Shown piece after piece: positions 33,301-41,429 of a stretch of 64,000 nucleotides of DNA. The notes beneath the pieces are model-generated. The model was not told the origin of the DNA. It ran no database searches and was given only the letters and a program-made list of their open reading frames with translations. This stretch comes from Rhodospirillum sp047263945 (GTDB lineage: Bacteria; Pseudomonadota; Alphaproteobacteria; Rhodospirillales; Rhodospirillaceae). Position numbers and translations under genes: made by a program. Location of the stretch: the NCBI RefSeq assembly GCF_047263945.1, contig NZ_JBLAVB010000004.1:186001-250000 (forward strand), in the 5' to 3' direction. Position 1 is the first letter of the stretch. Each line of letters starts with the position of its first letter.

Positions 33301-33552
33301 GACTTCATCAACCATCGCCGCGCCCTGGGGGGAACTCTGCGCGAGGCCCTGTTGGATGCGGGGGCGATCCGCTTCAAGCCGATCTTTTTGACGGCAGTGG
33401 CAGCGATGATCGGCGCGGCCTTCATCCTGGCCGATCCGATTTTCCAGGGTTTGGCGATCTCCCTGGTTTTCGGACTGGCCTCGTCCACGGCACTCACCCT
33501 GTTGGTGATCCCAGCGATTTATGTGTGGCTGCGCGATGACGGAGAGGAGTGA
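30328..33552 (+). CDS. RND efflux permease (AcrB/MexB superfamily)
   Basis: The product is 1074 residues, the normal size for the family. It has a first membrane helix near 15-35, a large periplasmic domain, TM2-TM6, a second periplasmic domain and TM7-TM12. The proton-relay pair is visible in TM4: SIGILVDDAIVIVENIARH with two Asp. The set PEGTSLEETE and GPPVLATLLAEIYGPD is typical of the AcrB-like group that includes proteins of the CzcA-unrelated HAE1 type. The substrate cannot be assigned. Transcription with the adaptor may respond to the sulfide sensor next door, which would be an unusual link. Confidence 0.92.
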   Translation: MKLGISGSITKAFINAPLTPLLLLASLAVGLIALSALPREEEPQISVPMVDIMVSANGLKAVDAVELVTKPLEDIVKGIDNVEHVYSQTVDDHVTVTARFDVGTDEDVAMLRVHDTIRANIDALPIGIPEPLIVGRGINDVPILVLTLYGEGPDADRWDQNTLHGVADELLPELIKVDNIGLTFLVGGAPDQIRVEPDPERLAAMGITLNQLVDKIENANRSYMIGRLRQNNASIPVVAGQTLEGVPDIGLLLITAVDGRPVYVKDVATVIVGAQPVESRVWQVSKDEAGTEGKTDAGPKVRPAVSIALAKRKGANAVDVADAVLARLDTLRGDLIPPGVAVEVTRNYGETALEKANELLFHLGLATVSIVILITFAIGWREGIVVAVVIPTTILLTLFASWLMGYTINRVSLFALIFSIGILVDDAIVIVENIARHWGMKDDRTVLQKAIEGVAEVGNPTIIATLTIVAALLPMMFVSGLMGPYMSPIPANASAAMIFSFFVAVILTPWLLYRVSGRKIERDLAAGTPPSHSEHEGRMGAFYRRIATPLLTGRTRSKVFLLTVGVATIAVCGLFYTKHVTVKLLPFDNKSEMQVIADLPEGTSLEETERVLLAAAARLVELPEVTDIQAHAGTAGPFNFNGLVRHYYLRSSPEMGDLQINLAPKGERNRDSHDIALDARARLSGLSLPEGTSLKVVEVPPGPPVLATLLAEIYGPDAKTRLAVADKVKEIFKEVPFIVDVDDSAGQPSQRLRIAIDQEALEYHGVEQEAVHDTIQALLGGVSVGYSHRGHGANPVEIAIRLPKSDLTPGERLLATPIPGANGIVELGDVVKVSYEDSSRTVFRRDGHFAEMVMADLAGDFEAPIYGMFAVEDKIAALDWGTLDAPKISYHGQPLDESHPTLLWDGEWEITYVTFRDMGAAFMVAILGIYLLVVGQFGSFKVPLVILIPVPLTLIGIVLGHWMFGAPFSATSMIGFIALAGIIVRNSILLVDFINHRRALGGTLREALLDAGAIRFKPIFLTAVAAMIGAAFILADPIFQGLAISLVFGLASSTALTLLVIPAIYVWLRDDGEE

Positions 33553-33614
33553 GTCCCTCCTCTCTCTCCCTGGGCCAGGTCGACCAGACCCGGGGAGTCG
33601 GGTGGGCCTGGCGG

Positions 33615-33710
33615 TTAGAGTATCTTCCCGCGACCCTTTGCGGGTTTGGGCAGAGCCCAGAAACTGCGAAGCAGGTTTTCCGGCTTTTCGAGGAAACGGT
33701 GTATAATTAG
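33615..33710. repeat. Possible TTAG-bounded hairpin element
   Basis: The stretch begins TTAGAGTATCTTCCCG, like family 1, and ends ATTAG at the TAA stop of the TPR gene. Inside are three small stems: CCCGC/GCGGG, TGGGC/GCCCA and CTGC/GCAG. The similarity is limited to the left end, so membership is tentative. Confidence 0.4.
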
Positions 33711-35065
33711 CGTGAACCTGGAGGGTTTTCCTGGGCCGCAATCCAGTTTTCGACCTTTTGCAGCTGCCCCTTTGTCGTTTCTGTCGGGCGAATGGCATAG
33801 CGTTCCGTCAGCAATGCGCGCTCCAGCTTGCGACGGCCAGAGCGTTCGGCTGCAATGATCAATGTCTGCGCCAGCACATCGCGCTGGGCATGACTCCCGC
33901 CGATGCGAACCGCTTGGTAGCGGACTGGCAACAACAGATCGACGGCTTGCGCATAGTCGCCGGTCGCAAAGGCCAGGATGCCATCGATGATGCGCCGCCC
34001 AACTTCCCTTGTGATACGGTGATTGTCACCCATTCCATCTCTTTCGTAGCGATCCAAGGCGGCGCGCAGGCGGGCGATATGGTCGGGATCCTTGCTTCTG
34101 GATACACAAAAAGCCAGATGCAAATCGTTGAAGGCCAGGACATGGTCGTCGACATGCAGCATCCATTGGCTGGTCAAAACCTCCCAACGGTCCCCGACCG
34201 AGCCGCCTGCAAGTTCCACACGCCACAACATGGACGCGGCATCCACCAGATCAAGGAGCGCGTCGCCTGCAATTTTCGTCGCTATATAGGTGTCATAGGC
34301 CGCCAGAACCTCATCAATCCGGCCTTGCTCAAGAAGATATAGCCCCAGATGCCATCCATTGTGGACGGCCAGCGCATGGGCCTTTCCCCAATGGGGCTGG
34401 GATTCCTCCAGGAATACAATTCCTTCTTCCTGTCGACATTGCGTCTCAAGCACATGGGCTATGGCATGGACAGCCCAGCCATCCTCTGGATTGATCTCGA
34501 TCGCACGGCGGCCAAATGCTTCGGCCTTTGCCAAGTCTCCGGTCTCTTCCAGTCCGAATGCATATTGGCCAAGGACAAAGCCATAGGCGGGGTCCGATGA
34601 ACTCCACTGGGGCAGCACCCGGGCGATTGAATCGCGGATGGATTGGGACTCCCCCAGATAAAAATACATGTCATGGGCAAAACGCAGTGCCAGCGCATCG
34701 CGCGGATGGTCAATCAGAATCTCTTCCCAAATGGCAGCCGCACCATACATTTCCCCAACAGACATCGCCCGGGCTGCGGCCAAGTGCATGCGCTCGCGCG
34801 GTGTGCCTTCAGCAACCGTGCGGTCTGCGGCGACCATGGCTTCGGTCACGGCTGTATTGTCTCCTGTGAAACCCGACAACATCAGCAGGGACGCCGTCGC
34901 ACTGTGACCGAGCGAGAAGGCAGGATCAGCATGCGCGGCACTCTGAAGCACCGCAACAGGATCGCCTTTCCACGCATAATATTCGGTTATGGCCTGATTC
35001 AGTGCATCAACGCTTGCAGCTGCCCCGGTGACCGACAAACCTTGTGCATCTGTGATCATTTTCAA
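33707..35065 (-). CDS. TTC38-like tetratricopeptide repeat protein
   Basis: The product is 452 residues of TPR-type helical repeats, with no signal peptide. The order of motifs follows the TTC38 family known from animals: YYAWKGDPVAVLQSAAHADP, HPRDALALRFAHDMYFYLGE, SIARVLPQW, INPEDGWAVHAIAHVLE, LAVHNGWHLGLYLLEQGRID, DHVLAFNDLHLAF and LLLPVRYQAVRIGGSHAQRDV. These spaced matches run along the whole length, so I regard it as a full-length bacterial member. Molecular function in this family is not established. It stands alone and is divergent from the APH-AAA gene. Its stop codon borders a possible repeat element. Confidence 0.85.
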   Translation of the reverse strand: MKMITDAQGLSVTGAAASVDALNQAITEYYAWKGDPVAVLQSAAHADPAFSLGHSATASLLMLSGFTGDNTAVTEAMVAADRTVAEGTPRERMHLAAARAMSVGEMYGAAAIWEEILIDHPRDALALRFAHDMYFYLGESQSIRDSIARVLPQWSSSDPAYGFVLGQYAFGLEETGDLAKAEAFGRRAIEINPEDGWAVHAIAHVLETQCRQEEGIVFLEESQPHWGKAHALAVHNGWHLGLYLLEQGRIDEVLAAYDTYIATKIAGDALLDLVDAASMLWRVELAGGSVGDRWEVLTSQWMLHVDDHVLAFNDLHLAFCVSRSKDPDHIARLRAALDRYERDGMGDNHRITREVGRRIIDGILAFATGDYAQAVDLLLPVRYQAVRIGGSHAQRDVLAQTLIIAAERSGRRKLERALLTERYAIRPTETTKGQLQKVENWIAAQENPPGSR

Positions 35066-35155
35066 TCCCTTTTGAAATCGACCTTTTGATGGAAGCTCGC
35101 GTCAGGTTAAGTGTGAAAAATCGTGACCGGAAGACCCAGATTTCTAAATTGTATG

Positions 35156-35300
35156 GGACCAGTTTTCCCCAGCGACACACTTCCAGGACGCCTTGCCTCA
35201 GGAGAGATCGACATCGCGGTCATGATGGATCAAGGAAAGTCGCCCCCCATGCAGCTTCCCCTGAAAACCGTCAGGCTTGCAGTCCTTCTGGCCGTTGAAC
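35156..35300 (+). pseudogene. Possible remnant of a LysR-type substrate-binding domain
   Basis: A short reading frame contains LPGRLASGEIDIAVMMDQG followed by SPPMQLPLKTVRLAVLLAVE. This resembles the stretch of LysR effector domains around LxxGEIDxAL and the next strand. Neither the helix-turn-helix nor the rest of the domain is present on either side. It may be a decayed fragment or chance. It lies between the TTC38-like and APH-AAA genes. Confidence 0.3.
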
Positions 35301-35452
35301 GCACGGGCGTATGCCCCGGACCTCGGAAAGGACCGCACCGCAACCGAGACCCCTTCCCTCCCGCCCCTTTACCGTGCGATCCTCCTTGATCCGTTTCCCC
35401 AAGCATGCCCCCAAGGGCACCACCCCAATGCCGCCCAAGCGGCCCGAGACCA

Positions 35453-36994
35453 ATGACCCCAGATTCCCAACGCGACGTCTACGCCTTCCTCTCCACCGGC
35501 AAGGCCCATGGCCACCCCGGAAAGCGGGTCGAGCAAATCCACACCCATGTCTCCGCCCTCTTCCTGTGCGGCGACCGTGTCCTCAAGTTGAAGCGGGCGG
35601 TCGCCCTGCCCTATCTGGATCACACGACCCTGGCCGCCCGGAAAGCCTGCTGCGCGCGCGAGGTCGAGATCAACGGCCCCACCGCGCCGGGCCTGTATCT
35701 GGGCGTGCTTCCCATCACCAGAGAGGCCGACGGATCCCTGGCCGTGGATGGTAAGGGCGAGCCCGTGGACTACGCCGTCGCCATGCGTCGTTTCAAGCAG
35801 GGGTCCCTATTCGACCGTATGCTCTCCCGGGGACAGCTCGACCGCCATCAGATGTGCGACTTGGCCGAATCCGTGATGGCCAGTCACAACAGCGCCCCGG
35901 TTATCGAGGGGGACGATGGACGGAATTTCGTAGCCATCGTCGACAACTCCCTCGCCTCCCTGGCCGAAAACGCCGACATCCTGGGGCGTGAGCAGGCCGA
36001 CGCCGTGGAGCAGGCCATTCGCACAGCGCTGGAGCAGGCCAAACCGGCCCTCGCCAAACGGGCCGCAGAGGGCAAGGTCAGGCGCTGCCATGGCGACCTG
36101 CATTTACGCAATATCCTTTTGTGGGACGGCAAGCCCACCCTGTTCGACGCCATCGATTTCAACGACCTGTTCGTGACCATCGACGTCCTCTACGATCTGG
36201 CCTTCCTGTTGATGGATCTGGACTACCGGGGGCAACGGCGTCTCGCGGCCATCACCTTCAACCATTACATGGAATACGCCGGGGACACCCAGGGCCTGTC
36301 CGTCCTCCCCCTTTTCCTGGCCATGCGGGCGATGATCCGCGCCTTCGTCCATGCCACCGCCGCAAGTGGACAAAGCGACCCTTCGGACGCCGCCCGGGAG
36401 ATCGAGGAGGGCAAAGCCTATCTGGCCCTCAGCCTCGCGTACCTGTCCCCGCCCGCACCGCGCATGGCTGCGGTGGGCGGACTGTCGGGCAGCGGAAAAT
36501 CCCGCCTCGCCCGGGAACTGGCCTGCCATTTCGGTGCCGCGCCCGGCGCCCTGGTTCTGCGCACCGACGTTCTGCGCAAGCGCATCATGGGGAAGCAGCC
36601 CTATGAAAAGCTGGGACCCGAGGGCTATACGCCGGAAATCCATGCCAAGGTCTATGCGACCCTGAAAGACGAGGCCAAGGCCGCATTGGCCGCCGGTCAT
36701 TCGGTCATCCTTGATGGGGTCCACGCCCGCCAGCAGGAACGGGAACAGGCCGAAGCCCTGGCCGCCGAGGCCGGCGTCCCCTTCACGGGACTCTGGGTCC
36801 ATACCCCGGTCGAGGTGGCCATGAAGCGGATTGAAACCCGGGTCCGCAATCCCTCCGACGTGACCTTGGAAATCCGGGCCGAGCAGGAGAATTTCGACCT
36901 GGGCGCGGTCACCTGGCACCGGGTCGACTCCTCCGGTCCCAAGAAGGAAACCTTGGTTCAAGGCCTCGCCGCTCTCGGTCTGGCAAACACCTGA
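35453..36994 (+). CDS. Fusion of aminoglycoside phosphotransferase-like kinase and AAA/zeta-type P-loop ATPase
   Basis: The product is about 513 residues. The N-terminal half (about 15-330) is an APH/choline-kinase-like domain with the catalytic loop CHGDLHLRNILLWDGKP and the metal-binding FDAIDFND. The C-terminal half (about 340-513) is a small P-loop kinase domain starting VGGLSGSGKSRLARELA, with DVLRKRIMG and VILDGVHARQQERE. This two-domain arrangement is a known but poorly characterised family (COG2187 plus COG0645). A role in aminoglycoside resistance should not be assumed. The start at 35453 is chosen over one 48 bases earlier because the extra residues are Pro-rich and unconserved. Confidence 0.85.
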   Translation: MTPDSQRDVYAFLSTGKAHGHPGKRVEQIHTHVSALFLCGDRVLKLKRAVALPYLDHTTLAARKACCAREVEINGPTAPGLYLGVLPITREADGSLAVDGKGEPVDYAVAMRRFKQGSLFDRMLSRGQLDRHQMCDLAESVMASHNSAPVIEGDDGRNFVAIVDNSLASLAENADILGREQADAVEQAIRTALEQAKPALAKRAAEGKVRRCHGDLHLRNILLWDGKPTLFDAIDFNDLFVTIDVLYDLAFLLMDLDYRGQRRLAAITFNHYMEYAGDTQGLSVLPLFLAMRAMIRAFVHATAASGQSDPSDAAREIEEGKAYLALSLAYLSPPAPRMAAVGGLSGSGKSRLARELACHFGAAPGALVLRTDVLRKRIMGKQPYEKLGPEGYTPEIHAKVYATLKDEAKAALAAGHSVILDGVHARQQEREQAEALAAEAGVPFTGLWVHTPVEVAMKRIETRVRNPSDVTLEIRAEQENFDLGAVTWHRVDSSGPKKETLVQGLAALGLANT

Positions 36995-37101
36995 ACACCG
37001 GGTAACCGGGGCTTTTCATAGCTGGAAATGAAAAGCGATAAAAAGTCCGCGATTCCAGTTTATCCCGAAGGCAACAAGGGGCATAATTCCTTTTATAAAA
37101 G

Positions 37102-37142
37102 GTGGTTATCCCGGGAGGCGGCGACTGACCCTCCCGGGTTAA
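37102..37142. terminator. Hairpin before the universal stress gene
   Basis: TATCCCGGGAGG and CCTCCCGGGTTA pair across a 12-base loop. It lies between the APH-AAA and Usp genes and may end the former transcript. Confidence 0.45.
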
Positions 37143-37209
37143 GCGGGAAACCGGCACCTCCCTTTTCCGCCCGCCACCCTGCCCTTTGTCCCCCCAAGGA
37201 GGATCCGCC

Positions 37210-38091
37210 ATGTCCGGAATCAAGACCATACTCTCCGTTATTGGCGACGAGACCACGGGGGAGTCCCCACTGCGCATTGCCCTGACCATCTCCAAGGTCC
37301 ACGGCTGCCATGTCGAGGGCTTCCATGTGATGATCGACGCCGCTGCCGCTGTTCCCTACGTCGGCGAGGCCATGGCCGGTGCCCTGGTCGAGGACATGGT
37401 CGAAGCGGCGGAAAAAGATGCAAGAGACCGCGCTGACAAGGCCAAGGCCCTGTTCGACAAGGTTACCGCCGACATGTCCGTTGCCCAAGGCGGTACCCCG
37501 CCGGGGGATGGCTCGGCCACAGCCACCTGGAATGAGACCACCGGTCCGGAACCCGAACAGGTGGCCTTGCGTGGGCGTGTGGCAGACCTTTTGGTCCTCG
37601 GCCGCCCCGGCCCCAACGGCGAGCCCCCGTCGCTGCTGACCCTGAATGCCGCGCTGCTGGAAAGCGGCCGTCCTGTCCTGGTCGCACCGCCGCAGGTGTC
37701 CCCGACCGTGGGCAGCCGTGTGGCCATTGCCTGGAATGGCAGCGCCGAAGCCGCCCGTGCGGTCCTGGGGGCCATGCCTTTCCTGATCGCAGCAGAAAAA
37801 GTCACGGTGCTGATCGCCGAAGCCGACGACAACGATGACGCCGCCGACGCCACCGCCCATGAGTTGGAAACCCACTTGGCTTGGCACGGTGTGAAAGCAG
37901 ATGTAGAGGTTCTACGCGCCGGACCGGGCACTAAGGCCGGAGAAGCCATCATCCGGGCCTGTGGGTCCATGAACGCCGACCTCCTGGTGATGGGGGCCTA
38001 TACCCACTCCCGCCTGCGCCAGCTCATCCTGGGCGGTGTGACCCGGCACATCCTGTCCAACGCCGAGTTCCCGGTGCTGCTGTCCCATTAG
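37210..38091 (+). CDS. Universal stress protein (tandem or extended UspA type)
   Basis: The product is 293 residues, twice the size of a single Usp domain. The C-terminal Usp domain (about 165-293) is intact, with an ATP-binding style loop LVMGAYTHSRLRQLILGGVT. The N-terminal domain (about 1-150) is more diverged and keeps only the first strand and helices (IKTILSVIGDETTGE). AAGGAGG lies just upstream of the ATG at 37210. These cytoplasmic proteins respond to starvation, oxygen limitation or membrane stress. It has its own terminator and is probably monocistronic. Confidence 0.9.
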   Translation: MSGIKTILSVIGDETTGESPLRIALTISKVHGCHVEGFHVMIDAAAAVPYVGEAMAGALVEDMVEAAEKDARDRADKAKALFDKVTADMSVAQGGTPPGDGSATATWNETTGPEPEQVALRGRVADLLVLGRPGPNGEPPSLLTLNAALLESGRPVLVAPPQVSPTVGSRVAIAWNGSAEAARAVLGAMPFLIAAEKVTVLIAEADDNDDAADATAHELETHLAWHGVKADVEVLRAGPGTKAGEAIIRACGSMNADLLVMGAYTHSRLRQLILGGVTRHILSNAEFPVLLSH

Positions 38092-38121
38092 GTCGGCATC
38101 CGATCACGGATTATGAGAAGG

Positions 38122-38155
38122 GGCCGGTCGCGGGGATATCGTGACCGGCCTTTAT
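38122..38155 (+). terminator. Rho-independent terminator after the Usp gene
   Basis: GGCCGGTC and GACCGGCC form an 8-bp stem, followed by TTTAT, 30 bases after the stop codon. Confidence 0.75.
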
Positions 38156-38163
38156 CTGTATGC

Positions 38164-38556
38164 CTACTCGCTTGGATCCTTTTGGCCCAGATCAGTGGCA
38201 ACACGCCCCTCCCCCGCCTGATAGTGGTACTGGATAGCAACCATCAGTCCCTTCACGGGGCGCAGGGGAAGCACGCTGGTCAACAGGATCAGGGGCAGGG
38301 TCGTTACCAAATGCACCCAATAGGGGGCCTGATAGGCCAGTTCGAGCCAGAGGGCAAAACCCACAGCCAAAAAGCACGCGAGAAGCATGACAACAAAAGC
38401 CGGACCATCCGCTGTATCACTGGCGAAGGAATAGTCGAGGCCACAGTGGTCGCAAGACGGACGGAGTGTCAGGAACCCCGTGAACACCCGCCCTTCGCCA
38501 CAACGGGGACAACGCCCCCGTAGCCCCGCCCGAAACGGGGAAATGACCTCACTCAT
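38164..38556 (-). CDS. DUF983 membrane protein with zinc-ribbon
   Basis: The product is 130 residues. Two CxxC pairs near the N-terminus (CPRCGEG at about 16-22 and CDHCG at about 35-39) look like a zinc ribbon. Two membrane helices follow (FVVMLLACFLAVGFALWLEL and LVTTLPLILLTSVL). This matches the DUF983 family of alphaproteobacteria, whose function is unknown. It converges on the Usp gene and is separated from the Dcu gene by a double-hairpin element. Confidence 0.88.
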   Translation of the reverse strand: MSEVISPFRAGLRGRCPRCGEGRVFTGFLTLRPSCDHCGLDYSFASDTADGPAFVVMLLACFLAVGFALWLELAYQAPYWVHLVTTLPLILLTSVLPLRPVKGLMVAIQYHYQAGEGRVATDLGQKDPSE

Positions 38557-38574
38557 GCTTACAGTCCCTTGGTG

Positions 38575-38701
38575 CTAGAGTGCCTTCGAGATCAAGTTGG
38601 GCCATTTCTTGGCCCAACTTGGCCTCGAAGGCACTCTAAAAGCTATAGAATGAGAGTGAAATGGGGCCAGCTTGTTCCAAGCTGATCCCATTTCACTCTA
38701 G
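38575..38701. repeat. Family-1 double-hairpin element, best preserved copy
   Basis: CTAG lies at both ends. Hairpin A (38576-38638) pairs AGAGTGCCTTCGAG with CTCGAAGGCACTCT. The core AAAAGCTATAGAATG follows. Hairpin B (38653-38699) pairs AGAGTGAAATGGG with CCCATTTCACTCT. The right CTAG supplies the TAG stop of the Dcu transporter gene on the minus strand. Confidence 0.9.
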
Positions 38702-40029
38702 AGAATCAGAGACGCCAACAACAACCCCACGCCCACCGATACCCAGGTGCAAATCAAACCGGGCAACATAAAACTGTGGTTCAGAAGGTATTTGCCAATC
38801 CGTGTCGTCCCCGTCCGATCAAAGTTCACCGTCGCCAGATCACTCGGATAATTGGGGATGAAGTAATAGGCATAGATTGACGGATAAATCCCGATCAGCG
38901 TGGCCGGAGCCACCCCAAGCTGAAACGCCAGGGGCCCGAGCATCCGCGCCGTGGCGGCCTGACTGTTGACGATGATGGAGACCAGGAAAAAGGCAAAGGC
39001 GAACAGCCACTGATATTGAGTGACCATCTCTTCAATGGCGGGCTTGATGATCTCCAGGTTATTCGTGACGAAGGTATCGGCCAGCCAGGCAATACCGAAA
39101 ATGGCGACGACAGCGGACATGCCCGCCTTGAACACTGGACCGGCCACCATCGCTTTGGCGTCGACCTGACACAGCAGAACAATCGCCGCAGCGGTACTCA
39201 ACAGGGACATCTGAATAATCGAGCCCATGCCGACGACTTTGCCGGTTGCGGCATCGGCCACGGGCCGGGCCTCGGGGACCATGCCCAAGAACACGATGCA
39301 TAGCAGCCCCAGGAAAAAGATCCCCACAGACCGCTTCGCCGCAGCGGGCAGTTCCCGCCCCAACAGGGACGCATCATGGCCTTCGATTTCCGCCCTCAGC
39401 TTGGGATCAGCCATGCGCCGCAGGTATTCCGGATCCTTGTCCAGGTCCTTGCCCACAAAGGTCTGCAGGGTTGCCGCCGCCAGCAGGCCGCAGAGGGTCG
39501 AAAGAACCGTCACCGTCAGAATATCGCCCAGGGTATAGGGGATCCCCCGATCCTCGAAGGACGTCACCAACCAGGCAATCGCTGCGGACAGAGGGCTGGC
39601 CGTGATCCCCAATTGGGAGGCAACGGAGGATGCAGCCAAGGGCCGCTCCGGCCGGATGCCCGTCTTCCGGGCCACATCGGCGATGATCGGTTGAATCACA
39701 TAAACCGTATGTCCCGTCCCCACCGACAGCGTCATGCCATAGGTGACCAGGGGCCCCAGGAAGGTCACCGCCTTGGGATAGCGCCGCAGCAACCGTTCCG
39801 ACAACTGCACCAACCATTCCATCCCCCGGGCCGCTTCCAGGGCCGACGCGGCCGAGACGGCAGCCAGAATGATCAACATCACCGAAATCGGTGCGCTTCC
39901 CGGGGACAACCCGAAACCAAAACACAGGACGGCCACCCCCAGCCCTCCAGTGATGCCCATCCCCAGACCACCGATCCGCGCGCCCAGATACAGCGCAAGA
40001 AGCGTAATCGCCAATTCAATCCAAATCAT
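38698..40029 (-). CDS. Anaerobic C4-dicarboxylate transporter, DcuA/DcuB family
   Basis: The product is a 443-residue inner-membrane carrier with 10-12 hydrophobic segments. Family-typical stretches include TYGMTLSVGTGHTVYVIQPI, SSVASQLGITASPLSAA and SQAATARMLGPLAFQLGV with YPSIYAYYFIPNYPSD. Such carriers exchange fumarate, malate or aspartate for succinate when oxygen is scarce. This suggests fumarate respiration or ammonium scavenging from aspartate in this organism. No aspartase or fumarase gene is adjacent. The stop codon is the end of the neighbouring repeat element. Confidence 0.9.
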   Translation of the reverse strand: MIWIELAITLLALYLGARIGGLGMGITGGLGVAVLCFGFGLSPGSAPISVMLIILAAVSAASALEAARGMEWLVQLSERLLRRYPKAVTFLGPLVTYGMTLSVGTGHTVYVIQPIIADVARKTGIRPERPLAASSVASQLGITASPLSAAIAWLVTSFEDRGIPYTLGDILTVTVLSTLCGLLAAATLQTFVGKDLDKDPEYLRRMADPKLRAEIEGHDASLLGRELPAAAKRSVGIFFLGLLCIVFLGMVPEARPVADAATGKVVGMGSIIQMSLLSTAAAIVLLCQVDAKAMVAGPVFKAGMSAVVAIFGIAWLADTFVTNNLEIIKPAIEEMVTQYQWLFAFAFFLVSIIVNSQAATARMLGPLAFQLGVAPATLIGIYPSIYAYYFIPNYPSDLATVNFDRTGTTRIGKYLLNHSFMLPGLICTWVSVGVGLLLASLIL

Positions 40030-40160
40030 GACCTTCCCCCGTCACATCGTCATCGAACGGCCCCAGCAACCGGGCCGCGCATGCAACCCTATCCCATTCG
40101 ATGGGTCCAAAGCCATGATACTCCGATGATCAACGAAGCAAGGTGACATCGACTTCGCCC

Positions 40161-40275
40161 TTAGATCACGACGAAATCAGGTCTATCCGACCTGATTTCG
40201 TCGTGATCTCAATCATATGGTTGGAGCGGAATGAGGACGGAAAACCGGTACCCACTTTTCCTCATACCGCTCTAG
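40161..40275. repeat. Family-2 double-hairpin element, copy a
   Basis: It starts with TTAG and ends with CTAG. Hairpin 1 pairs AGATCACGACGAAATCAGGT with its complement across CTATCCG. The core is CAATCATATGGTTG. Hairpin 2 pairs GAGCGGAATGAGGA with TCCTCATACCGCTC. The terminal CTAG gives the TAG stop codon of the RpiR gene. Confidence 0.85.
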
Positions 40276-41147
40276 ACGAACTTGCGGAACAGCTTCGTCT
40301 GGTCAAACAGGTCCTCCAGGTCCTTCATCCGATCGCGGGTTTCGCTCCACCTGGCGTTCTGGACGGCGGCGATCAACGCTTCCAACAGGAACAGCGTGAC
40401 CGCCGAGCTGTCCCAGGCCGAGGGCGCCTCGATGCGGGCATGAAAGGCATGTTTGGCATATTTTGCCGCCGGAGAGCCCCACTGGTCGGTGAACAAGACC
40501 ACATCCACCCCCCGTCCCGTGGCCATCTCCGCCAGCCGGATAATGTCATGTTCGTAGCGCCGCACGTCGAAGGCCACCAGGACATCACCGGGCTTCATGT
40601 TCAACACGTAATGGGGCCAGGTATTGGAATTGGGCGCCACCAGGGTTACACCGCCCCGGATCACCTGCATATGCGTATAGAAATAATCCGCCAGGGAGCG
40701 GGAAATGCGCCCCCCCACCGCATGGATAGCGCGGTCGGGGTCGGTGAGCATGCGCGCCACGGAATCGAAGGTCTCGGTGCCGATGTTGCGCAGGGATTGG
40801 CGCATATTCTCCATCACCACATCGGCAAAGCGGTTCAGGATGTGTGTATCCGGCGCGTTTTCCGCCCAGCGGTCATGCTTGGAAATGGGGCTGGAAATGG
40901 TCGCCTCCAGCTCTCCCCTCAGGGCTCCTTGCAGATCAGGAAAGCCCGCGAAGCCCAACTTCCTGGCCATGCGCGCCACCGTCGGAGTCGACACACCCGA
41001 GGCCTCCGCCACCACCGTGATACTGCCCAGGCCCGACACCGGATAATTCTCCAGGATCGTATTGGCCAACTGCCGCTCGGCCCGGGTCAGGTCGTCAAAC
41101 CGCGCGCGAATCCGCTCGGCCACAGTCTGGCCTTCCACCTCAGCCAT
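40272..41147 (-). CDS. MurR/RpiR-family transcriptional regulator
   Basis: The product is 291 residues. The N-terminal HTH_6 domain (about 10-85) reads RFDDLTRAERQLANTILENY and SGVSTPTVARMARKLGF. A SIS sugar-phosphate-type fold follows (about 125-260), where RRYEHDIIRLAEMA and VVLFTDQWGSP fit the usual pattern. Such regulators bind phosphorylated or other small ligands. It is divergent from the amidohydrolase-TRAP-GS cluster, with about 280 bases between, and is the obvious local regulator. Its stop codon coincides with the end of a family-2 repeat. Confidence 0.9.
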   Translation of the reverse strand: MAEVEGQTVAERIRARFDDLTRAERQLANTILENYPVSGLGSITVVAEASGVSTPTVARMARKLGFAGFPDLQGALRGELEATISSPISKHDRWAENAPDTHILNRFADVVMENMRQSLRNIGTETFDSVARMLTDPDRAIHAVGGRISRSLADYFYTHMQVIRGGVTLVAPNSNTWPHYVLNMKPGDVLVAFDVRRYEHDIIRLAEMATGRGVDVVLFTDQWGSPAAKYAKHAFHARIEAPSAWDSSAVTLFLLEALIAAVQNARWSETRDRMKDLEDLFDQTKLFRKFV

Positions 41148-41292
41148 TCAGCCCTCCCCGATACCAATGTTTCATTTCCAAGGCCCTTGGATCCCTCGGC
41201 AAACAAGCGATCCCCCATCCCATGCGGACCGACCGTCACCGGGTCCCAACGCAGGCCCCGGAGTTTTTCGCCTTCAACCAAGCGGATCACTC

Positions 41293-41370
41293 TGAAAAGG
41301 ATGCGCCAAAAATTCCCGCTGTGAAGAAATATTTTCAAAATGGGTTTGCGCCGCTCCAATTTTGTGAAAA
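41293..41370. promoter_or_regulatory. Candidate RpiR operator region
   Basis: TGAAGAAATATTTTCA at 41322-41337 is a near-perfect 16-base palindrome in an AT-rich island. TGAAAA half-sites occur on both sides (41293 and 41365). It lies upstream of the amidohydrolase gene and opposite the RpiR gene, where its operator is expected. Confidence 0.55.
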
Positions 41371-41429
41371 GCTGATACTCGATTTTTACGGATCGACACT
41401 CGGGAAACCGGGCTGAGGGGATGGGGCGC

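Noticed and set aside
35453..36994. Aminoglycoside resistance gene
   Set aside because: The APH-like domain is fused to a P-loop kinase, an arrangement that is widespread and not tied to resistance. No mobile context is present.
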